A stretch of DNA of 64,000 nucleotides from Microbacterium sp. Bi121 (GCF_918698005.1 NZ_CAKKLJ010000003.1:310001-374000), one strand, 5' to 3'; counted from the first letter of the stretch, positions 34,390-43,638 are shown. Notes: generated by a model from the letters alone, not told the origin. Translations and numbers: made by a program.

Positions 34390-35685
34390 GTGAGCCGCAT
34401 CGTCGCACTCGAGACCACCGACATCCGCTTCCCCACGTCGCTGAGCCTGGACGGCTCCGACGCGATGAACCCCGACCCCGACTACTCTGCGGCGTACGTC
34501 GTGATCCGCACTGACGCCTCGGACGACATCGCCGGGCACTCGTTCGTGTTCACGATCGGCCGCGGCAACGACGTGCAGGTCGCGGCGATCGACGCGCTCG
34601 CAGGTCATCTCGTGGGTCGCGAGCTCGAGCCGCTGCTCGACGACATGGGCGGCACGTTCCGCGACATCATCGGCGACTCGCAGCTGCGGTGGCTGGGTCC
34701 GGAGAAGGGCGTCATGCACATGGCCATCGGCGCCGTGATCAACGCGCTGTGGGACATCAAGGCCAAGCGCGCGGGGCTCCCGCTCTGGCAGCTGCTTTCT
34801 AGCATGACACCGGAGGAGATCGTCGACCTGGTCGACTTCCGGTACCTGACCAATGCGCTCACCCGCGAGGACGCGCTCGAGATCCTCCGCGCCGGCGTCG
34901 CCGGTCGCGAGGAACGAGAAGCCGAGCTGCTCGCGACCGGGTACCCGGGGTACACGACCAGCCCCGGCTGGCTCGGCTACTCCGACGAGAAGCTCGAGCG
35001 TCTCGCCCGCGAGGCGCTCGCCGACGGCTTCACCCAGATCAAGCTCAAGGTCGGCGCCGACCTCGACGACGACATCCGCCGCTTCCGCAAGGCGCGCGAG
35101 GTCGTCGGGCCCGACTTCCCGATCGCCATCGACGCCAATCAGCGCTGGGAGGTGTCGGAGGCGATCGAGTGGGTGAACGCGCTCGCCGAGTTCAATCCCG
35201 CGTGGATCGAGGAGCCGACGAGCCCGGACGACATCCTCGGTCATGCCGAGATCGCTCGCGGGGTGGCACCCATCCGCGTCGCCACCGGCGAGCACGCGCA
35301 GAACCGCATGATCTTCAAGCAGCTGCTGCAGGCGAACGCCATCGAGGTCATGCAGATCGATGCCGTGCGCGTCGCCGGCGTGAACGAGAACATCGCGAAC
35401 CTGCTGCTCGCCGCGAAGTTCGGGGTGCCGGTCTGTCCGCACGCCGGCGGCGTCGGCCTGTGCGAAGCCGTCCAGCACCTGTCGATGTTCGACTTCATCG
35501 CGGTCAGCGGGTCGCGAGAGGGGCGTCTGATCGAGTACGTCGACCACCTGCACGAGCACTTCGTCGTGCCGACCGACATCCAGGGCGGCTCGTACATGGC
35601 TCCGACCGAGCCGGGTGCGAGCATGGAGATGAAGGCGGCGAGCATCGCGAAGTACGCCTGGAAGGGCGCGCATGTCACGGACTGA
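34390..35685 (+). CDS. L-fuconate dehydratase (enolase superfamily)
   Basis: The 431-residue product matches L-fuconate dehydratase. The N-terminal capping domain has [15 protein letters not shown], and the barrel has [12 protein letters not shown] (catalytic Lys), IDANQRWEV (metal Asp), [10 protein letters not shown] (Glu), ATGEHAQNR (Glu) and [10 protein letters not shown] (catalytic His). It converts L-fuconate to 2-keto-3-deoxy-L-fuconate. GTG at 34390 has GAGG upstream. It overlaps the fucose dehydrogenase gene by 14 bases. Confidence 0.93.
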   Translation: MSRIVALETTDIRFPTSLSLDGSDAMNPDPDYSAAYVVIRTDASDDIAGHSFVFTIGRGNDVQVAAIDALAGHLVGRELEPLLDDMGGTFRDIIGDSQLRWLGPEKGVMHMAIGAVINALWDIKAKRAGLPLWQLLSSMTPEEIVDLVDFRYLTNALTREDALEILRAGVAGREEREAELLATGYPGYTTSPGWLGYSDEKLERLAREALADGFTQIKLKVGADLDDDIRRFRKAREVVGPDFPIAIDANQRWEVSEAIEWVNALAEFNPAWIEEPTSPDDILGHAEIARGVAPIRVATGEHAQNRMIFKQLLQANAIEVMQIDAVRVAGVNENIANLLLAAKFGVPVCPHAGGVGLCEAVQHLSMFDFIAVSGSREGRLIEYVDHLHEHFVVPTDIQGGSYMAPTEPGASMEMKAASIAKYAWKGAHVTD

Positions 35686-36634
35686 ACTGGAGATTCCGGC
35701 GCTCGGATACGGCGCGGCCAACGTCGGGAACCTCTTCCGCGCGCTCACGGACGATGAGGCGTGGGCCGTTCTGGATGCCGCGTGGGAGAGCGGCATCCGC
35801 TATTACGACACCGCACCGCACTACGGACTCGGCCTGTCGGAGCGGCGCCTGGGCGCGTTCCTGCAGACGAAGCCGCGCGACGAGTTCGTGCTCTCCACGA
35901 AGGCGGGGCGGCTGCTGCGCCCGAACCCCGCGTACGCCGGTGGCCTCGACACCAACCACGACTTCTTCGTGCCGGACGACCTGCAGCGGGTGTGGGACTT
36001 CTCAGATGCCGGCATCCGAGCATCCATCGACGAGTCCCGTGAGCGGCTGGGCCTCGACCGGATCGACCTCGTGTACCTGCACGACCCGGAACGGCATGAT
36101 CTCGACCTCGCGCTCGCCGAGGCGTTCCCCGCGCTGGAGGCGCTGCGTGGCGAAGGGGCCGTCGGCTCGGTAGGCCTCGGGTCGATGGTCAGCGCGGCGC
36201 TTGCGCGCGCTGTACGCGAGGCCGACCTCGACACGATCATGATCGCCGGCCGCTACACGCTGCTCGAGCAGCCGGCGGCCGCCGATGTCCTGCCGGCCTG
36301 TCACGACCGGGGGACCGGGGTGGTCGCGGCATCCGTTTTCAACTCCGGCCTGCTCGCCAAGGCCGAGCCGAGCCGCGACAGCCGGTACGAATACGGCGGC
36401 GTCCCGGACGAGATCTGGGATCGGCTGCAGCGCATCGTCGCCGTCTGTCGTGCGCACGATGTGCCGCTGCCGGCTGCGGCGATCCAGTTCCCACTGCGCT
36501 CGTCTGTCGTTCGATCGGTCGTCGTGGGAAGCTCGCGGCCGGAACAGGTGCAGCAGAACGCCGAACTCGCCGCGGTGCCGATCCCGTCGGACTTCTGGTC
36601 CGAGCTCGCCGCCGACGGGCTCATCCCCGCGTGA
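35672..36634 (+). CDS. Aldo/keto reductase, L-fucose (D-threo-aldose) 1-dehydrogenase
   Basis: The 320-residue (beta/alpha)8 NAD(P)-dependent enzyme shows [18 protein letters not shown] (Asp and Tyr of the tetrad), [11 protein letters not shown] (Lys), [10 protein letters not shown] (His) and [13 protein letters not shown] (cofactor loop). The AGRLLRP motif is typical of D-threo-aldose 1-dehydrogenases. It would oxidise L-fucose to its lactone, the first step. The gene overlaps fuconate dehydratase and precedes the mutarotase gene. Confidence 0.9.
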   Translation: MSRTELEIPALGYGAANVGNLFRALTDDEAWAVLDAAWESGIRYYDTAPHYGLGLSERRLGAFLQTKPRDEFVLSTKAGRLLRPNPAYAGGLDTNHDFFVPDDLQRVWDFSDAGIRASIDESRERLGLDRIDLVYLHDPERHDLDLALAEAFPALEALRGEGAVGSVGLGSMVSAALARAVREADLDTIMIAGRYTLLEQPAAADVLPACHDRGTGVVAASVFNSGLLAKAEPSRDSRYEYGGVPDEIWDRLQRIVAVCRAHDVPLPAAAIQFPLRSSVVRSVVVGSSRPEQVQQNAELAAVPIPSDFWSELAADGLIPA

Positions 36635-36655
36635 CCGACCGCCTGAGGAGGCGCC

Positions 36656-37075
36656 ATGCTCGAAGGAATCAACCCGCTGCTGACCGGTGAGCTGCTGCTG
36701 CATCTCGACCGCATGGGCCACTCGGACGCCGTCGTCATCGCCGACGCGCATTTCCCGGCCTGGGCGCTGGGGGAGCGCACGATCGACCTGCCCGGCACGA
36801 CGACGCCCGAGGTGCTCGCGGCGATCCGCACCGTCATCCCGCTCGACGACGCCCCGGGACTCGACCTCATGGAATCCGCCGATGGCGATGTGCTCGACGT
36901 GCAGCGCGAGTTGATGGACGCCGCGGGCACCACGGTCGAGACCACACGGTTCGTGGAGCGCTTCGACTACTACGAGGCGGCCAAGCCCGCGTACGTCATG
37001 GTGCGCACCGGCGAGACCCGCAAATACGGCAATGCGCTGCTCCGCAAGGGCGTCGTCGGGCATGCGTCGGCGTAA
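36656..37075 (+). CDS. fucU: L-fucose mutarotase (FucU/RbsD family)
   Basis: The 139-residue product begins MLEGINPLLTGELLLHLDRM, followed by GHSDAVVIADAHFPA with the conserved His/Asp, and ends with YVMVRTGETRKYGNALLRKG, hallmarks of FucU. It interconverts fucose anomers and so supplies the dehydrogenase. GAGGAG precedes the start. It closes the fucD-dehydrogenase-fucU operon; the next gene converges with a 7-base gap. Confidence 0.92.
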   Translation: MLEGINPLLTGELLLHLDRMGHSDAVVIADAHFPAWALGERTIDLPGTTTPEVLAAIRTVIPLDDAPGLDLMESADGDVLDVQRELMDAAGTTVETTRFVERFDYYEAAKPAYVMVRTGETRKYGNALLRKGVVGHASA

Positions 37076-37082
37076 CGAGCGC

Positions 37083-37955
37083 CTAGTGCAGGTCGATCGT
37101 CCCGACCGCGTGAAGCGCGTCTCGGATGTAGCGGTTCGCGTGCGCGGCGAGGTCGTCGGAGTCCTGCCAGAGATTGCGCCAGATGCCGAGGGTGTTGCTG
37201 AGCTCGGCGCTCACCACGGCCGACGAGAACGACTCGAAGACGACCGGTCCGTCGTAGGCGACGTCGTGCAGCGCGCGGAAGAACGTCGCGAAGTCGACGG
37301 TGCCCGTTCCGAGGTATCCGCGGTGGCTGTCGCCGATGTGCACGTAGCCGAGCTTTCCGGCCGCGGCGACGTCGTGCACCGGCTGGAAGAAGTCCGACTC
37401 CTCGATGTTCATGTGGTAGCTGTCCAGGTGCACGCTCACCTCGCCGGCGACGCCATCCAGGTAGCGCAGTGCGCCGCGCCCGGTGTTGAAGACGTTCGAC
37501 TCGTAGCGGTTCACCACTTCGAGGGAAAGACGGATGCCGCGTTCAGCCGCGTACGTCGCGAGCTCGCTGATCGCTGCCTGACTGTTCGCGACACCGCGCT
37601 CGGACGCCGGTGCCATGTACTTGCCCATCGCCGAGTAGATCACGCCGCACAGCACGTCGCCGCCCATCGTCGCGACGTGGTCGATGCACCGTTCCAGCGT
37701 CGAGACGCCCGCGGCGACGGCAGTGGGATCGTCGCTGGTGAGATCAGTCGAGGGGGTGAGTCCGAGCGAAGCCGTCACGGCGAGACCGTTGTCGCGCAGC
37801 ATCCGCTCGGCGAGCGCGGAATCGAAGCCCTCGGCATCCATCAGGGGGATCTCGATGAGGTCGAAGCCTGCCTTCCCCGTGCCCTCGATGGAGCGCCGCA
37901 GCCCCGCCTCGTCGAAGGTTCCGGTGAAGACCAATCCATGCGCGCCGATGAGCAT
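37083..37955 (-). CDS. Sugar phosphate isomerase/epimerase, ketose 3-epimerase-like
   Basis: The 290-residue AP-endonuclease-2-type TIM barrel has metal ligands like those of D-tagatose/D-psicose 3-epimerase: Glu in LSLEVVNRYE, Asp in VHLDSYHMNIEE, His in YVHIGDSHRGYLGTG and Glu in VVFESFSS. It probably epimerises or isomerises a free ketose, but the substrate is not readable. AAGGGA lies before ATG 37955. A GntR-type operator is 40-58 bases upstream, so it may belong to the UTRA regulon rather than to fucose. Confidence 0.83.
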   Translation of the reverse strand: MLIGAHGLVFTGTFDEAGLRRSIEGTGKAGFDLIEIPLMDAEGFDSALAERMLRDNGLAVTASLGLTPSTDLTSDDPTAVAAGVSTLERCIDHVATMGGDVLCGVIYSAMGKYMAPASERGVANSQAAISELATYAAERGIRLSLEVVNRYESNVFNTGRGALRYLDGVAGEVSVHLDSYHMNIEESDFFQPVHDVAAAGKLGYVHIGDSHRGYLGTGTVDFATFFRALHDVAYDGPVVFESFSSAVVSAELSNTLGIWRNLWQDSDDLAAHANRYIRDALHAVGTIDLH

Positions 37956-37994
37956 CTTGTCCCTTTCTGTGCGCAATTCGAGCGCATCCGTGAT

Positions 37995-38013
37995 CAGGTT
38001 GTTATTACAGGTG
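37995..38013. promoter_or_regulatory. Predicted GntR (UTRA-type) operator
   Basis: CAGGTTGTTATTACAGGTG; the reverse strand reads ACCTGTAATAACAACC, keeping the CCTGT..ACAA framework of the sites at 21245, 30232 and 62879. It lies between the epimerase gene and the sugar ABC operon. Confidence 0.5.
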
Positions 38014-38025
38014 TAGCACGACCGC

Positions 38026-38058
38026 GCGCAGTTGCGTACATTTAGATACAACTTGCGC
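38026..38058. repeat. Interrupted inverted repeat upstream of the sugar ABC operon
   Basis: GCGCAGTTG (38026-38034) faces CAACTTGCGC (38049-38058), identical except for one extra base, around a 14-base A/T-rich centre. It could bind a LacI-type or other dimeric regulator not encoded here. It is not explained by the two GntR motifs on either side. Confidence 0.45.
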
Positions 38059-38079
38059 AGGGTCTCGCGGCCCGGCACA

Positions 38080-38094
38080 ATTGATCCGATGTTT
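38080..38094. promoter_or_regulatory. Predicted FCD-regulator operator upstream of the sugar ABC operon
   Basis: ATTGATCCGATGTTT contains TGATCCGATGT, 9 of 11 positions of ACATCCGATGT (34314). It lies 60 bases before the ATPase start and suggests the importer is controlled with the fucose catabolic genes. Confidence 0.5.
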
Positions 38095-38151
38095 GAAATG
38101 GATTCCAAGCGGGAGTCCGAAGGCATGACCTCCAAGGAAGCAGGTGAGCAC

Positions 38152-39654
38152 ATGAGCGATCCCATCCTCCGGGTGGAAGGCATCAGCAAGGGGTTCCCCG
38201 GGGTGCAGGCACTCCAGGATGTGCATCTCGAGGTGCGCGCAGGAGAGGTGCTCGTCCTCGTCGGCGAGAACGGCGCCGGCAAGTCGACTCTCATGAAGAT
38301 CCTCTCCGGGATCTATACGCGCGACGAGGGGACGATCACCTTCGAAGGCCAGGAGGTCGAGCTCACCAGCCCGCTTCAGGCTCAGCAGCTCGGCATCACG
38401 ATCATCCATCAGGAGCTCAACCTGATGCCCGATCTGACAGTCGCTCAGAACATCTTCATCGGCCGCGAGCCCACGTCGGCGATGCTGCTTTCCGAACGTC
38501 GCCTCAACAAGCAGACGGCCGAGCTGCTGGGCCGGCTGAACATCCGCCTCGATCCGCGCCGCAAGGTCGGCGAGCTCACCGTCGCCGAGCAGCAGATGGT
38601 CGAGATCGCCAAGGCGCTGTCGTTCAACGCCAAGGTGCTCATCATGGATGAGCCGACTTCCGCCCTCACCGATAGCGAGGTCGAGACCCTCTTCACGCTG
38701 ATCGAGCAGCTCAAGGCAGCCGGCACGGGCATCGTCTACATCTCGCACCGCATGGACGAGCTCCGCCGCCTCGCCGATCGGGTCAGCGTGCTGCGTGATG
38801 GGCAATACATCGGATCACTCGAGAAGAGCGAGATCAGCATCCCCAAGATCATCGAGATGATGGTCGGCCGTGTGATCGACGAGGGCACCCGCCCTGAGGC
38901 CCGCGATCATGACAGCGCCCCTGTCGTGCTCGACGTCGCGGGGCTGTCCACCAGGGCGCTGCTGAAGGATGTCTCCTTCCAGCTGCACCGTGGGGAGATC
39001 CTCGGATTCGCCGGCCTCATGGGCGCCGGCCGCACCGAGACCGCTCGCGCCGTCATCGGGGCCGACCCGCGCAGCGCGGGCACGATCGCGATCAACGGTC
39101 GCGACGCCCGGATCAGCAAACCCGAGGATGCCGTGCGCCGAGGCGTCGGGTACCTCTCCGAGGACCGCAAGCAGCTCGGGCTCATGCTCGAGCAGGACGT
39201 CACCTTCAACACGGTGCTGGCGTCGCTCGGCAACTACGCCGGCGCCCTCGGCTGGATGGGTGACAGCAAGGCGAAGAACCAGACCAAGCAGTACGTGCAG
39301 CAGCTGCGGGTCAAGACGCCGTCGGTCAACCAGATCGTCAAGCTCCTCTCCGGAGGAAACCAGCAGAAGGTCGTCATCGCCCGCTGGCTGATGCGCGACT
39401 GCGACATCCTCATCTTCGACGAGCCCACGCGAGGGATCGACGTCGGAGCGAAGGAGGAGATCTACCGGCTCATGCAGCAGCTCGCAGACGCCGGAAAGTC
39501 CATAATCGTCATCTCGTCGGAGCTTCCAGAGATCCTGCGCGTCGCCAACCGCATCGCGGTGTTCGCGAACGGCCGGATCACCGGAACCCTCCGCAACGAG
39601 GAAGCCAGCCAGGAGAAGATCATGCAACTCGCAGCCCACGGGGAGGAAGACTGA
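38152..39654 (+). CDS. Sugar ABC importer, double-domain ATPase (RbsA/XylG type)
   Basis: The 500-residue product is of the carbohydrate-uptake-2 class. Domain 1 has GENGAGKST (Walker A), LTVAEQQMVEIAKAL (diverged signature) and VLIMDEPTSAL. Domain 2 has the degenerate Walker A MGAGRTE, an intact LSGGNQQKVVIARWL and ILIFDEPTRGI. ATG at 38152 is chosen because the family is about 500 residues and AGGTGAG is near; ATG at 38125 is the alternative. The operon continues with permease and binding protein. L-fucose is the likely cargo by context. Confidence 0.92.
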   Translation: MSDPILRVEGISKGFPGVQALQDVHLEVRAGEVLVLVGENGAGKSTLMKILSGIYTRDEGTITFEGQEVELTSPLQAQQLGITIIHQELNLMPDLTVAQNIFIGREPTSAMLLSERRLNKQTAELLGRLNIRLDPRRKVGELTVAEQQMVEIAKALSFNAKVLIMDEPTSALTDSEVETLFTLIEQLKAAGTGIVYISHRMDELRRLADRVSVLRDGQYIGSLEKSEISIPKIIEMMVGRVIDEGTRPEARDHDSAPVVLDVAGLSTRALLKDVSFQLHRGEILGFAGLMGAGRTETARAVIGADPRSAGTIAINGRDARISKPEDAVRRGVGYLSEDRKQLGLMLEQDVTFNTVLASLGNYAGALGWMGDSKAKNQTKQYVQQLRVKTPSVNQIVKLLSGGNQQKVVIARWLMRDCDILIFDEPTRGIDVGAKEEIYRLMQQLADAGKSIIVISSELPEILRVANRIAVFANGRITGTLRNEEASQEKIMQLAAHGEED

Positions 39655-40685
39655 TGAGCACCCCACAGCAGTCCGGAGAGACGACGACCGTCATCCAGCA
39701 GGCCATCAACGAGGACACCGACAAGCGCGACGTCGCCGGGTTCCTGAAGCGTCAGCTCCAGCAGTCCCTCGCGTTCGGCACGCTCATCGTGCTGGTGATC
39801 TTCTTCTCGATCGCGAGCCCGAACTTCTTCACCGCCAGCAACATCGCGACGGTGCTGCTGTCCACGGCCGTGATCGGGATCCTGGCGCTCGGGACGACCT
39901 TCGTGATCATCACCGGAGGCATCGACCTGTCGCTGGGAACCGGAATGGCGCTGTGCGCGGTCATGACCGGTGTGTTCATCACGAACTGGGGCCTGCCCGT
40001 CTGGGTCGGCGTCATCGGAGGCATCGCCACAGGTGTGCTGATGGGACTGGTCAACGGTCTGAACGTCACCTTCCTCCGGCTTCCGCCGTTCATCGCGACG
40101 CTCGCGATGATGATGATCGCCGGTGGGCTCGCGCTCGTCGTCTCGAACGTCGCGCCGATCTACTTCTCCACCTCGGCCCCTGATTTCAAGAAGATCGCGC
40201 TCGGTGTGATCATCCCCGGCATCCCGAACGCCGTCCTCATCACCGCCGTCCTCGCGATCATCGCCGCCATCGTGCTGTCGAAGACGCTGCTGGGCCGCTA
40301 CACGTTCGCCATCGGCTCGAATGAGGAGGCGACGCGCCTGTCGGGTGTGAACACCCGCCGCTGGACGATCTTCATCTACATGTTCGCCGGCGCCTTCACC
40401 GGAGTCGCGGGCATCATCATCGCCTCGCGTCTCGACTCCGCACAGCCGCAGATCGGCACCGGCTACGAGCTGCAGGCGATCGCGGCGGTCATCATCGGCG
40501 GTACCTCGCTGCTGGGTGGACGCGGCTCCATCCTCGGCACCGTCGTCGGTGCGCTCATCATGAGCGTGCTCGTCAACGGCCTGCGCATCATGTCGATCCA
40601 GACCGAGTGGCAGAACATCGTGGTCGGCGTCGTCGTGCTGCTGGCCGTGTTCTTCGACTCGCTGCGCAACCGCCAGCGGACCTGA
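39654..40685 (+). CDS. Sugar ABC importer permease (RbsC type)
   Basis: The 343-residue product has about eight to ten membrane segments after a 45-residue cytoplasmic lead. It carries TGGIDLSLGTGMAL (the GIDLSVG family motif), LPPFIATLAMM and VIIGGTSLLGGRGSILGTV, where the coupling EAA-like loop lies. It overlaps the ATPase stop by one base (TGATG). Confidence 0.93.
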   Translation: MSTPQQSGETTTVIQQAINEDTDKRDVAGFLKRQLQQSLAFGTLIVLVIFFSIASPNFFTASNIATVLLSTAVIGILALGTTFVIITGGIDLSLGTGMALCAVMTGVFITNWGLPVWVGVIGGIATGVLMGLVNGLNVTFLRLPPFIATLAMMMIAGGLALVVSNVAPIYFSTSAPDFKKIALGVIIPGIPNAVLITAVLAIIAAIVLSKTLLGRYTFAIGSNEEATRLSGVNTRRWTIFIYMFAGAFTGVAGIIIASRLDSAQPQIGTGYELQAIAAVIIGGTSLLGGRGSILGTVVGALIMSVLVNGLRIMSIQTEWQNIVVGVVVLLAVFFDSLRNRQRT

Positions 40686-40764
40686 CCTTTCCTCCCTGCC
40701 CACCCGTCGGCTTCGGCCGGCACCCATCACAGAGCAGTACTCAACACAGAACAATGGAGTTTCC

Positions 40765-41766
40765 ATGAAATTCGGCAAGAAGACCGCATTCGCGGCCCTG
40801 GTGGCCGCATCCGCTCTCGTCATGGCCGGCTGTGCCGGCAGCGGGGATGTCATCGAAGAAGGTGGCGGAACCGACACCGGCAGCGGCGACGGAGAGATGT
40901 ACATCGCCCTCGTCTCGAAGGGCTTCCAGCACCAGTTCTGGCAGGCCGTCAAGAAGGGCGCTGAGCAGAAGGCTGAAGAGCTGGGCGTTCGGATCACCTT
41001 CGACGGTCCCGCCGCCGAGACGGAGATCGCCCAGCAGCTCGAGATGCTGACGGCCGCGATCGACAAGAACCCGGATGCCATCGCCTACGCCGCCCTCGAC
41101 CCCGAGGCGTGCGTCGCCCCGCTCGACCAGGCGAAGTCGAAGGACATCCCCGTCGTGTACTTCGATGCACCGTGCAACGGGGACGTGGGCCTCAGCCTCT
41201 CGGCGACCGACAGCAAGGTCGCCGGCGCGCTGGCGGCGGAGCACATGGCCGAGCTGATCGGCGGAGAGGGTGAGGTCGCGATCGTCGGCCACTCCCAGAT
41301 CAACTCCACCGGCGTCGAGCGCCGTGACGGCTTCGTCGAGAAGATCGAGGCGGACTACCCCGACATCAAGATCGTCGACATCCAGTACGGTGACGGCGAC
41401 CACCTGAAGTCCGCCGACATCGCCAAGGCCATGATCGCCGCGCACCCGAACCTCAAGGGCATCTACGGCACCAACGAGGGCTCCGCCATCGGCGTCGTGA
41501 ACGCCGCGAACGAGCTGGGCCTCGAGAAGGGCAAGCTGACGATCATCGGCTTCGACTCGGGCGCTGCTCAGATCAACGCCATCAAGGACGGCACGATGGC
41601 CGGCGCCATCACGCAGGACCCGATCGGCATCGGCGCACAGGTCGTCCAGGCGGCGTACGACGCCGCCAACGGCGACGCGGTCGAGGAGTTCTACGACACC
41701 GGCTCGTACTGGTACGACGCCACGAACATGGAGGACGACAAGATCGCCGCAGTTCTCTACGAGTGA
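40765..41766 (+). CDS. Sugar ABC importer substrate-binding lipoprotein
   Basis: The 333-residue product has a lipoprotein signal (basic MKFGKK, hydrophobic run, lipobox LVMAGC with lipidated C23), a Gly/Asp-rich linker and a periplasmic-binding-protein-1 fold. Typical features are IALVSKGFQHQFWQAVKKGA, AIAYAALDP, GTNEGSAIGVVNAANELG and IIGFDSGAAQI. It would capture the sugar outside the membrane. A small GC-rich hairpin in the 79-base gap after the permease may set mRNA ratios. GGAG precedes the ATG. A strong terminator follows. Confidence 0.92.
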   Translation: MKFGKKTAFAALVAASALVMAGCAGSGDVIEEGGGTDTGSGDGEMYIALVSKGFQHQFWQAVKKGAEQKAEELGVRITFDGPAAETEIAQQLEMLTAAIDKNPDAIAYAALDPEACVAPLDQAKSKDIPVVYFDAPCNGDVGLSLSATDSKVAGALAAEHMAELIGGEGEVAIVGHSQINSTGVERRDGFVEKIEADYPDIKIVDIQYGDGDHLKSADIAKAMIAAHPNLKGIYGTNEGSAIGVVNAANELGLEKGKLTIIGFDSGAAQINAIKDGTMAGAITQDPIGIGAQVVQAAYDAANGDAVEEFYDTGSYWYDATNMEDDKIAAVLYE

Positions 41767-41780
41767 TCTGACCACTCCGG

Positions 41781-41818
41781 CGAAGAGGTCCCTCACCTTC
41801 GGGTGGGGGACCTCTTCG
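41781..41818 (+). terminator. Terminator after the sugar ABC operon
   Basis: CGAAGAGGTCCCTCACC (41781-41797), TTCG tetraloop, GGTGGGGGACCTCTTCG (41802-41818): a 17-bp stem with one T-G wobble, 15 bases past the binding-protein stop. Confidence 0.87.
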
Positions 41819-41851
41819 CGTCCCCGGACGAGCCGTGGTCATCGCAAATGA

Positions 41852-41865
41852 TCGAAAGAATTTCT
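41852..41865. promoter_or_regulatory. Predicted RpiR operator upstream of cupin isomerase 1
   Basis: TCGAAAGAATTTCT, matching the sites at 43617 and 54087 at 11 of 13 positions. A possible TTGAGA (41867) / TAATCT (41888) promoter follows. Confidence 0.55.
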
Positions 41866-41918
41866 GTTGAGAACGCTTAGAAAGAAGTAATCTAGATTCA
41901 TTCCAGCTAGGAGGAGAT

Positions 41919-42530
41919 ATGCACATCGACCCGATTGTCGACACCCCTGTTCTGCTCGAGATCGCGCGGGAAGGAGGTATCGAAGGGCGCAGCCGGCACT
42001 ACGAGAAGCTTCTCGGTGACATGCAGGGCGTCTATCGCGACGGTGACGCGTGGAACGCGGCTGTCGCCGAGCGTGGCGAGGACGAGCTCGTCTACTGGGT
42101 GGATGACCATCGGTACCAGGAGGGCGCCGGCGCTCTGATCGTCGGGACCAGCACGCTGCTGCCCGGCCGGATCGGCAACGAGTTCGCGGTCACGCGCGGA
42201 CATATCCACGCTGTGTCCGACCGGGCCGAGCTGTACTTCTGCATGAGCGGTCGGGGTGTCATGCAGATGGAGACCCTGGACGGCCAGACGTCGGCGATCG
42301 AGCTGACGCCGGGCAGAGCGGTCAATGTTCCCGGGCATTGGATCCACCGCAGCGTGAACGTCGGCGACGAGCCGTTCGTGACGCTGTTCTGCTACGCGGC
42401 GGATGCTGGTCAGGACTACGGCGTGATTGCGGATGCCGGTGGGATGAAGCACAACATCGTGGTCGATGGCGACGGATGGGCCGCTGTTCCGAACCCGGAT
42501 CACCGTGGCTATCGCGGGCCCACGGCATGA
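41919..42530 (+). CDS. Cupin-type (PGI-like) sugar isomerase, paralogue 1
   Basis: The 203-residue product belongs to the cupin glucose-6-phosphate isomerase family. Metal ligands are seen in TRGHIHAVSDRAELYFCMSG (H-x-H and Glu), with the last His in VPGHWIHRSVN. The true substrate is unlikely to be glucose-6-phosphate alone, given the setting of polyol-type dehydrogenases, kinase and transketolase. GGAGGAG precedes the ATG. It overlaps the next dehydrogenase by four bases. The paralogue at 62924 is about three-quarters identical. Confidence 0.85.
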   Translation: MHIDPIVDTPVLLEIAREGGIEGRSRHYEKLLGDMQGVYRDGDAWNAAVAERGEDELVYWVDDHRYQEGAGALIVGTSTLLPGRIGNEFAVTRGHIHAVSDRAELYFCMSGRGVMQMETLDGQTSAIELTPGRAVNVPGHWIHRSVNVGDEPFVTLFCYAADAGQDYGVIADAGGMKHNIVVDGDGWAAVPNPDHRGYRGPTA

Positions 42531-43564
42531 CCTCCCTCCCCACGCACATGAGGGCGGCGCTCCTCGAGGGCGACCGCTCCGTGCGCCTCGCGGAGGTGAC
42601 GGTTCCCGCAGCCGGTCCTCGTGAGGCGCTGGTGCAGATCACCACATCCGCCGTGTGTGGAAGTGACATGCCGCACTACCGATCGACGCCTCAAGCGTTG
42701 GGGGCCAGGGCCGGCGTCATCCCGGGACATGAGCCGGTCGGTGTCGTTCGGGTGGCTGCCGACGGCGGCATCCCGGAAGGCACTCGAGTGCTGGTCTATC
42801 ACCACAGCGGAGACGAGCGGTGCGAGCACTGCGTCGCGGGCGAGCCGATGTTCTGCGCGGAGCGGCAGACCCTGGGAAACCATCGGCACGGCGCGGACGC
42901 GGAGTGGCTCGTCGCGCCGGATGCGTCGCTGGTCCCGCTCCCGGATGACATCGATGATGCGATGGCGGCGTTGATCGCGTGCAACTTCGGCACGGCGTTC
43001 GCGGGACTCCGGAAGAGCGGTGCCAAGGAAGGGGACCGTGTGGTCGTCGTCGGGCTCGGGGCGGTGGGGCTCTGCGTGGTCATCGCGGCTGTGGCCGCGG
43101 GATGCAGCGTGATCGTGCTGGATCCGATCGCCGCTCGACGCGAGTTCGCCGTCGAACTCGGAGCGGAGGCTGCGGTCGATCCGCTCGAGACCGATCCGGT
43201 CGAGGCCATCCGGCAGCGCACGGAGGGCGAGGGGGCAGAGGTCGTCATCGAGTGCTCCGCGAACCCGCACGCGCAGCGTCAAGCCACGCAGGCGGCGCGT
43301 GCGCACGGCACGGTGCTGTTGATCGGATCGAACAACTCGATGGAGTTCGACCCGGGTGTCGATCTGATCCGTAAAGAGGTGCGCCTGCTGGGCACCTGGA
43401 TCTTCAAGCGGCACGAGGTGCCGGCGATCTTCCGTGCGGTTCGTCGCATGCCCGACCTGCGACGCCTGCTCGGGGCGCCGTATCCGGCCGCGAGGATCGC
43501 GGATGCCTTCCGAGCCGTCGACCGCGGGGAAACAGTCGGCAAGGTTCTCATCGACTGGCTGTGA
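42527..43564 (+). CDS. Zinc-type medium-chain alcohol/polyol dehydrogenase A
   Basis: The 345-residue product has catalytic-zinc ligands in SAVCGSDMPHY and IPGHEPVG, a structural zinc loop with three cysteines (CEHCVAGEPMFC; the first of the usual four is replaced), and cofactor motif VVGLGAVGLCV. Asp at the end of the next strand (VLDPIA) favours NAD. It probably oxidises a secondary alcohol of a polyol or sugar. Start ATG overlaps the cupin gene stop. Confidence 0.87.
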   Translation: MTSLPTHMRAALLEGDRSVRLAEVTVPAAGPREALVQITTSAVCGSDMPHYRSTPQALGARAGVIPGHEPVGVVRVAADGGIPEGTRVLVYHHSGDERCEHCVAGEPMFCAERQTLGNHRHGADAEWLVAPDASLVPLPDDIDDAMAALIACNFGTAFAGLRKSGAKEGDRVVVVGLGAVGLCVVIAAVAAGCSVIVLDPIAARREFAVELGAEAAVDPLETDPVEAIRQRTEGEGAEVVIECSANPHAQRQATQAARAHGTVLLIGSNNSMEFDPGVDLIRKEVRLLGTWIFKRHEVPAIFRAVRRMPDLRRLLGAPYPAARIADAFRAVDRGETVGKVLIDWL

Positions 43565-43610
43565 CGTCGCGTACGCGCCGGAAGGAAAGGAATAGTTTTC
43601 TATGACCCTA

Positions 43611-43638
43611 TTGCAATCGAAGAAATTTCCGTTACGAT
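43611..43638 (+). promoter_or_regulatory. Promoter with RpiR operator in the spacer
   Basis: TTGCAA (43611-43616), 16 bases, TACGAT (43633-43638), 39 bases before the binding-protein start. The spacer is almost exactly the motif TCGAAGAAATTTCC (43617-43630), so regulator and polymerase would compete. Confidence 0.65.
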
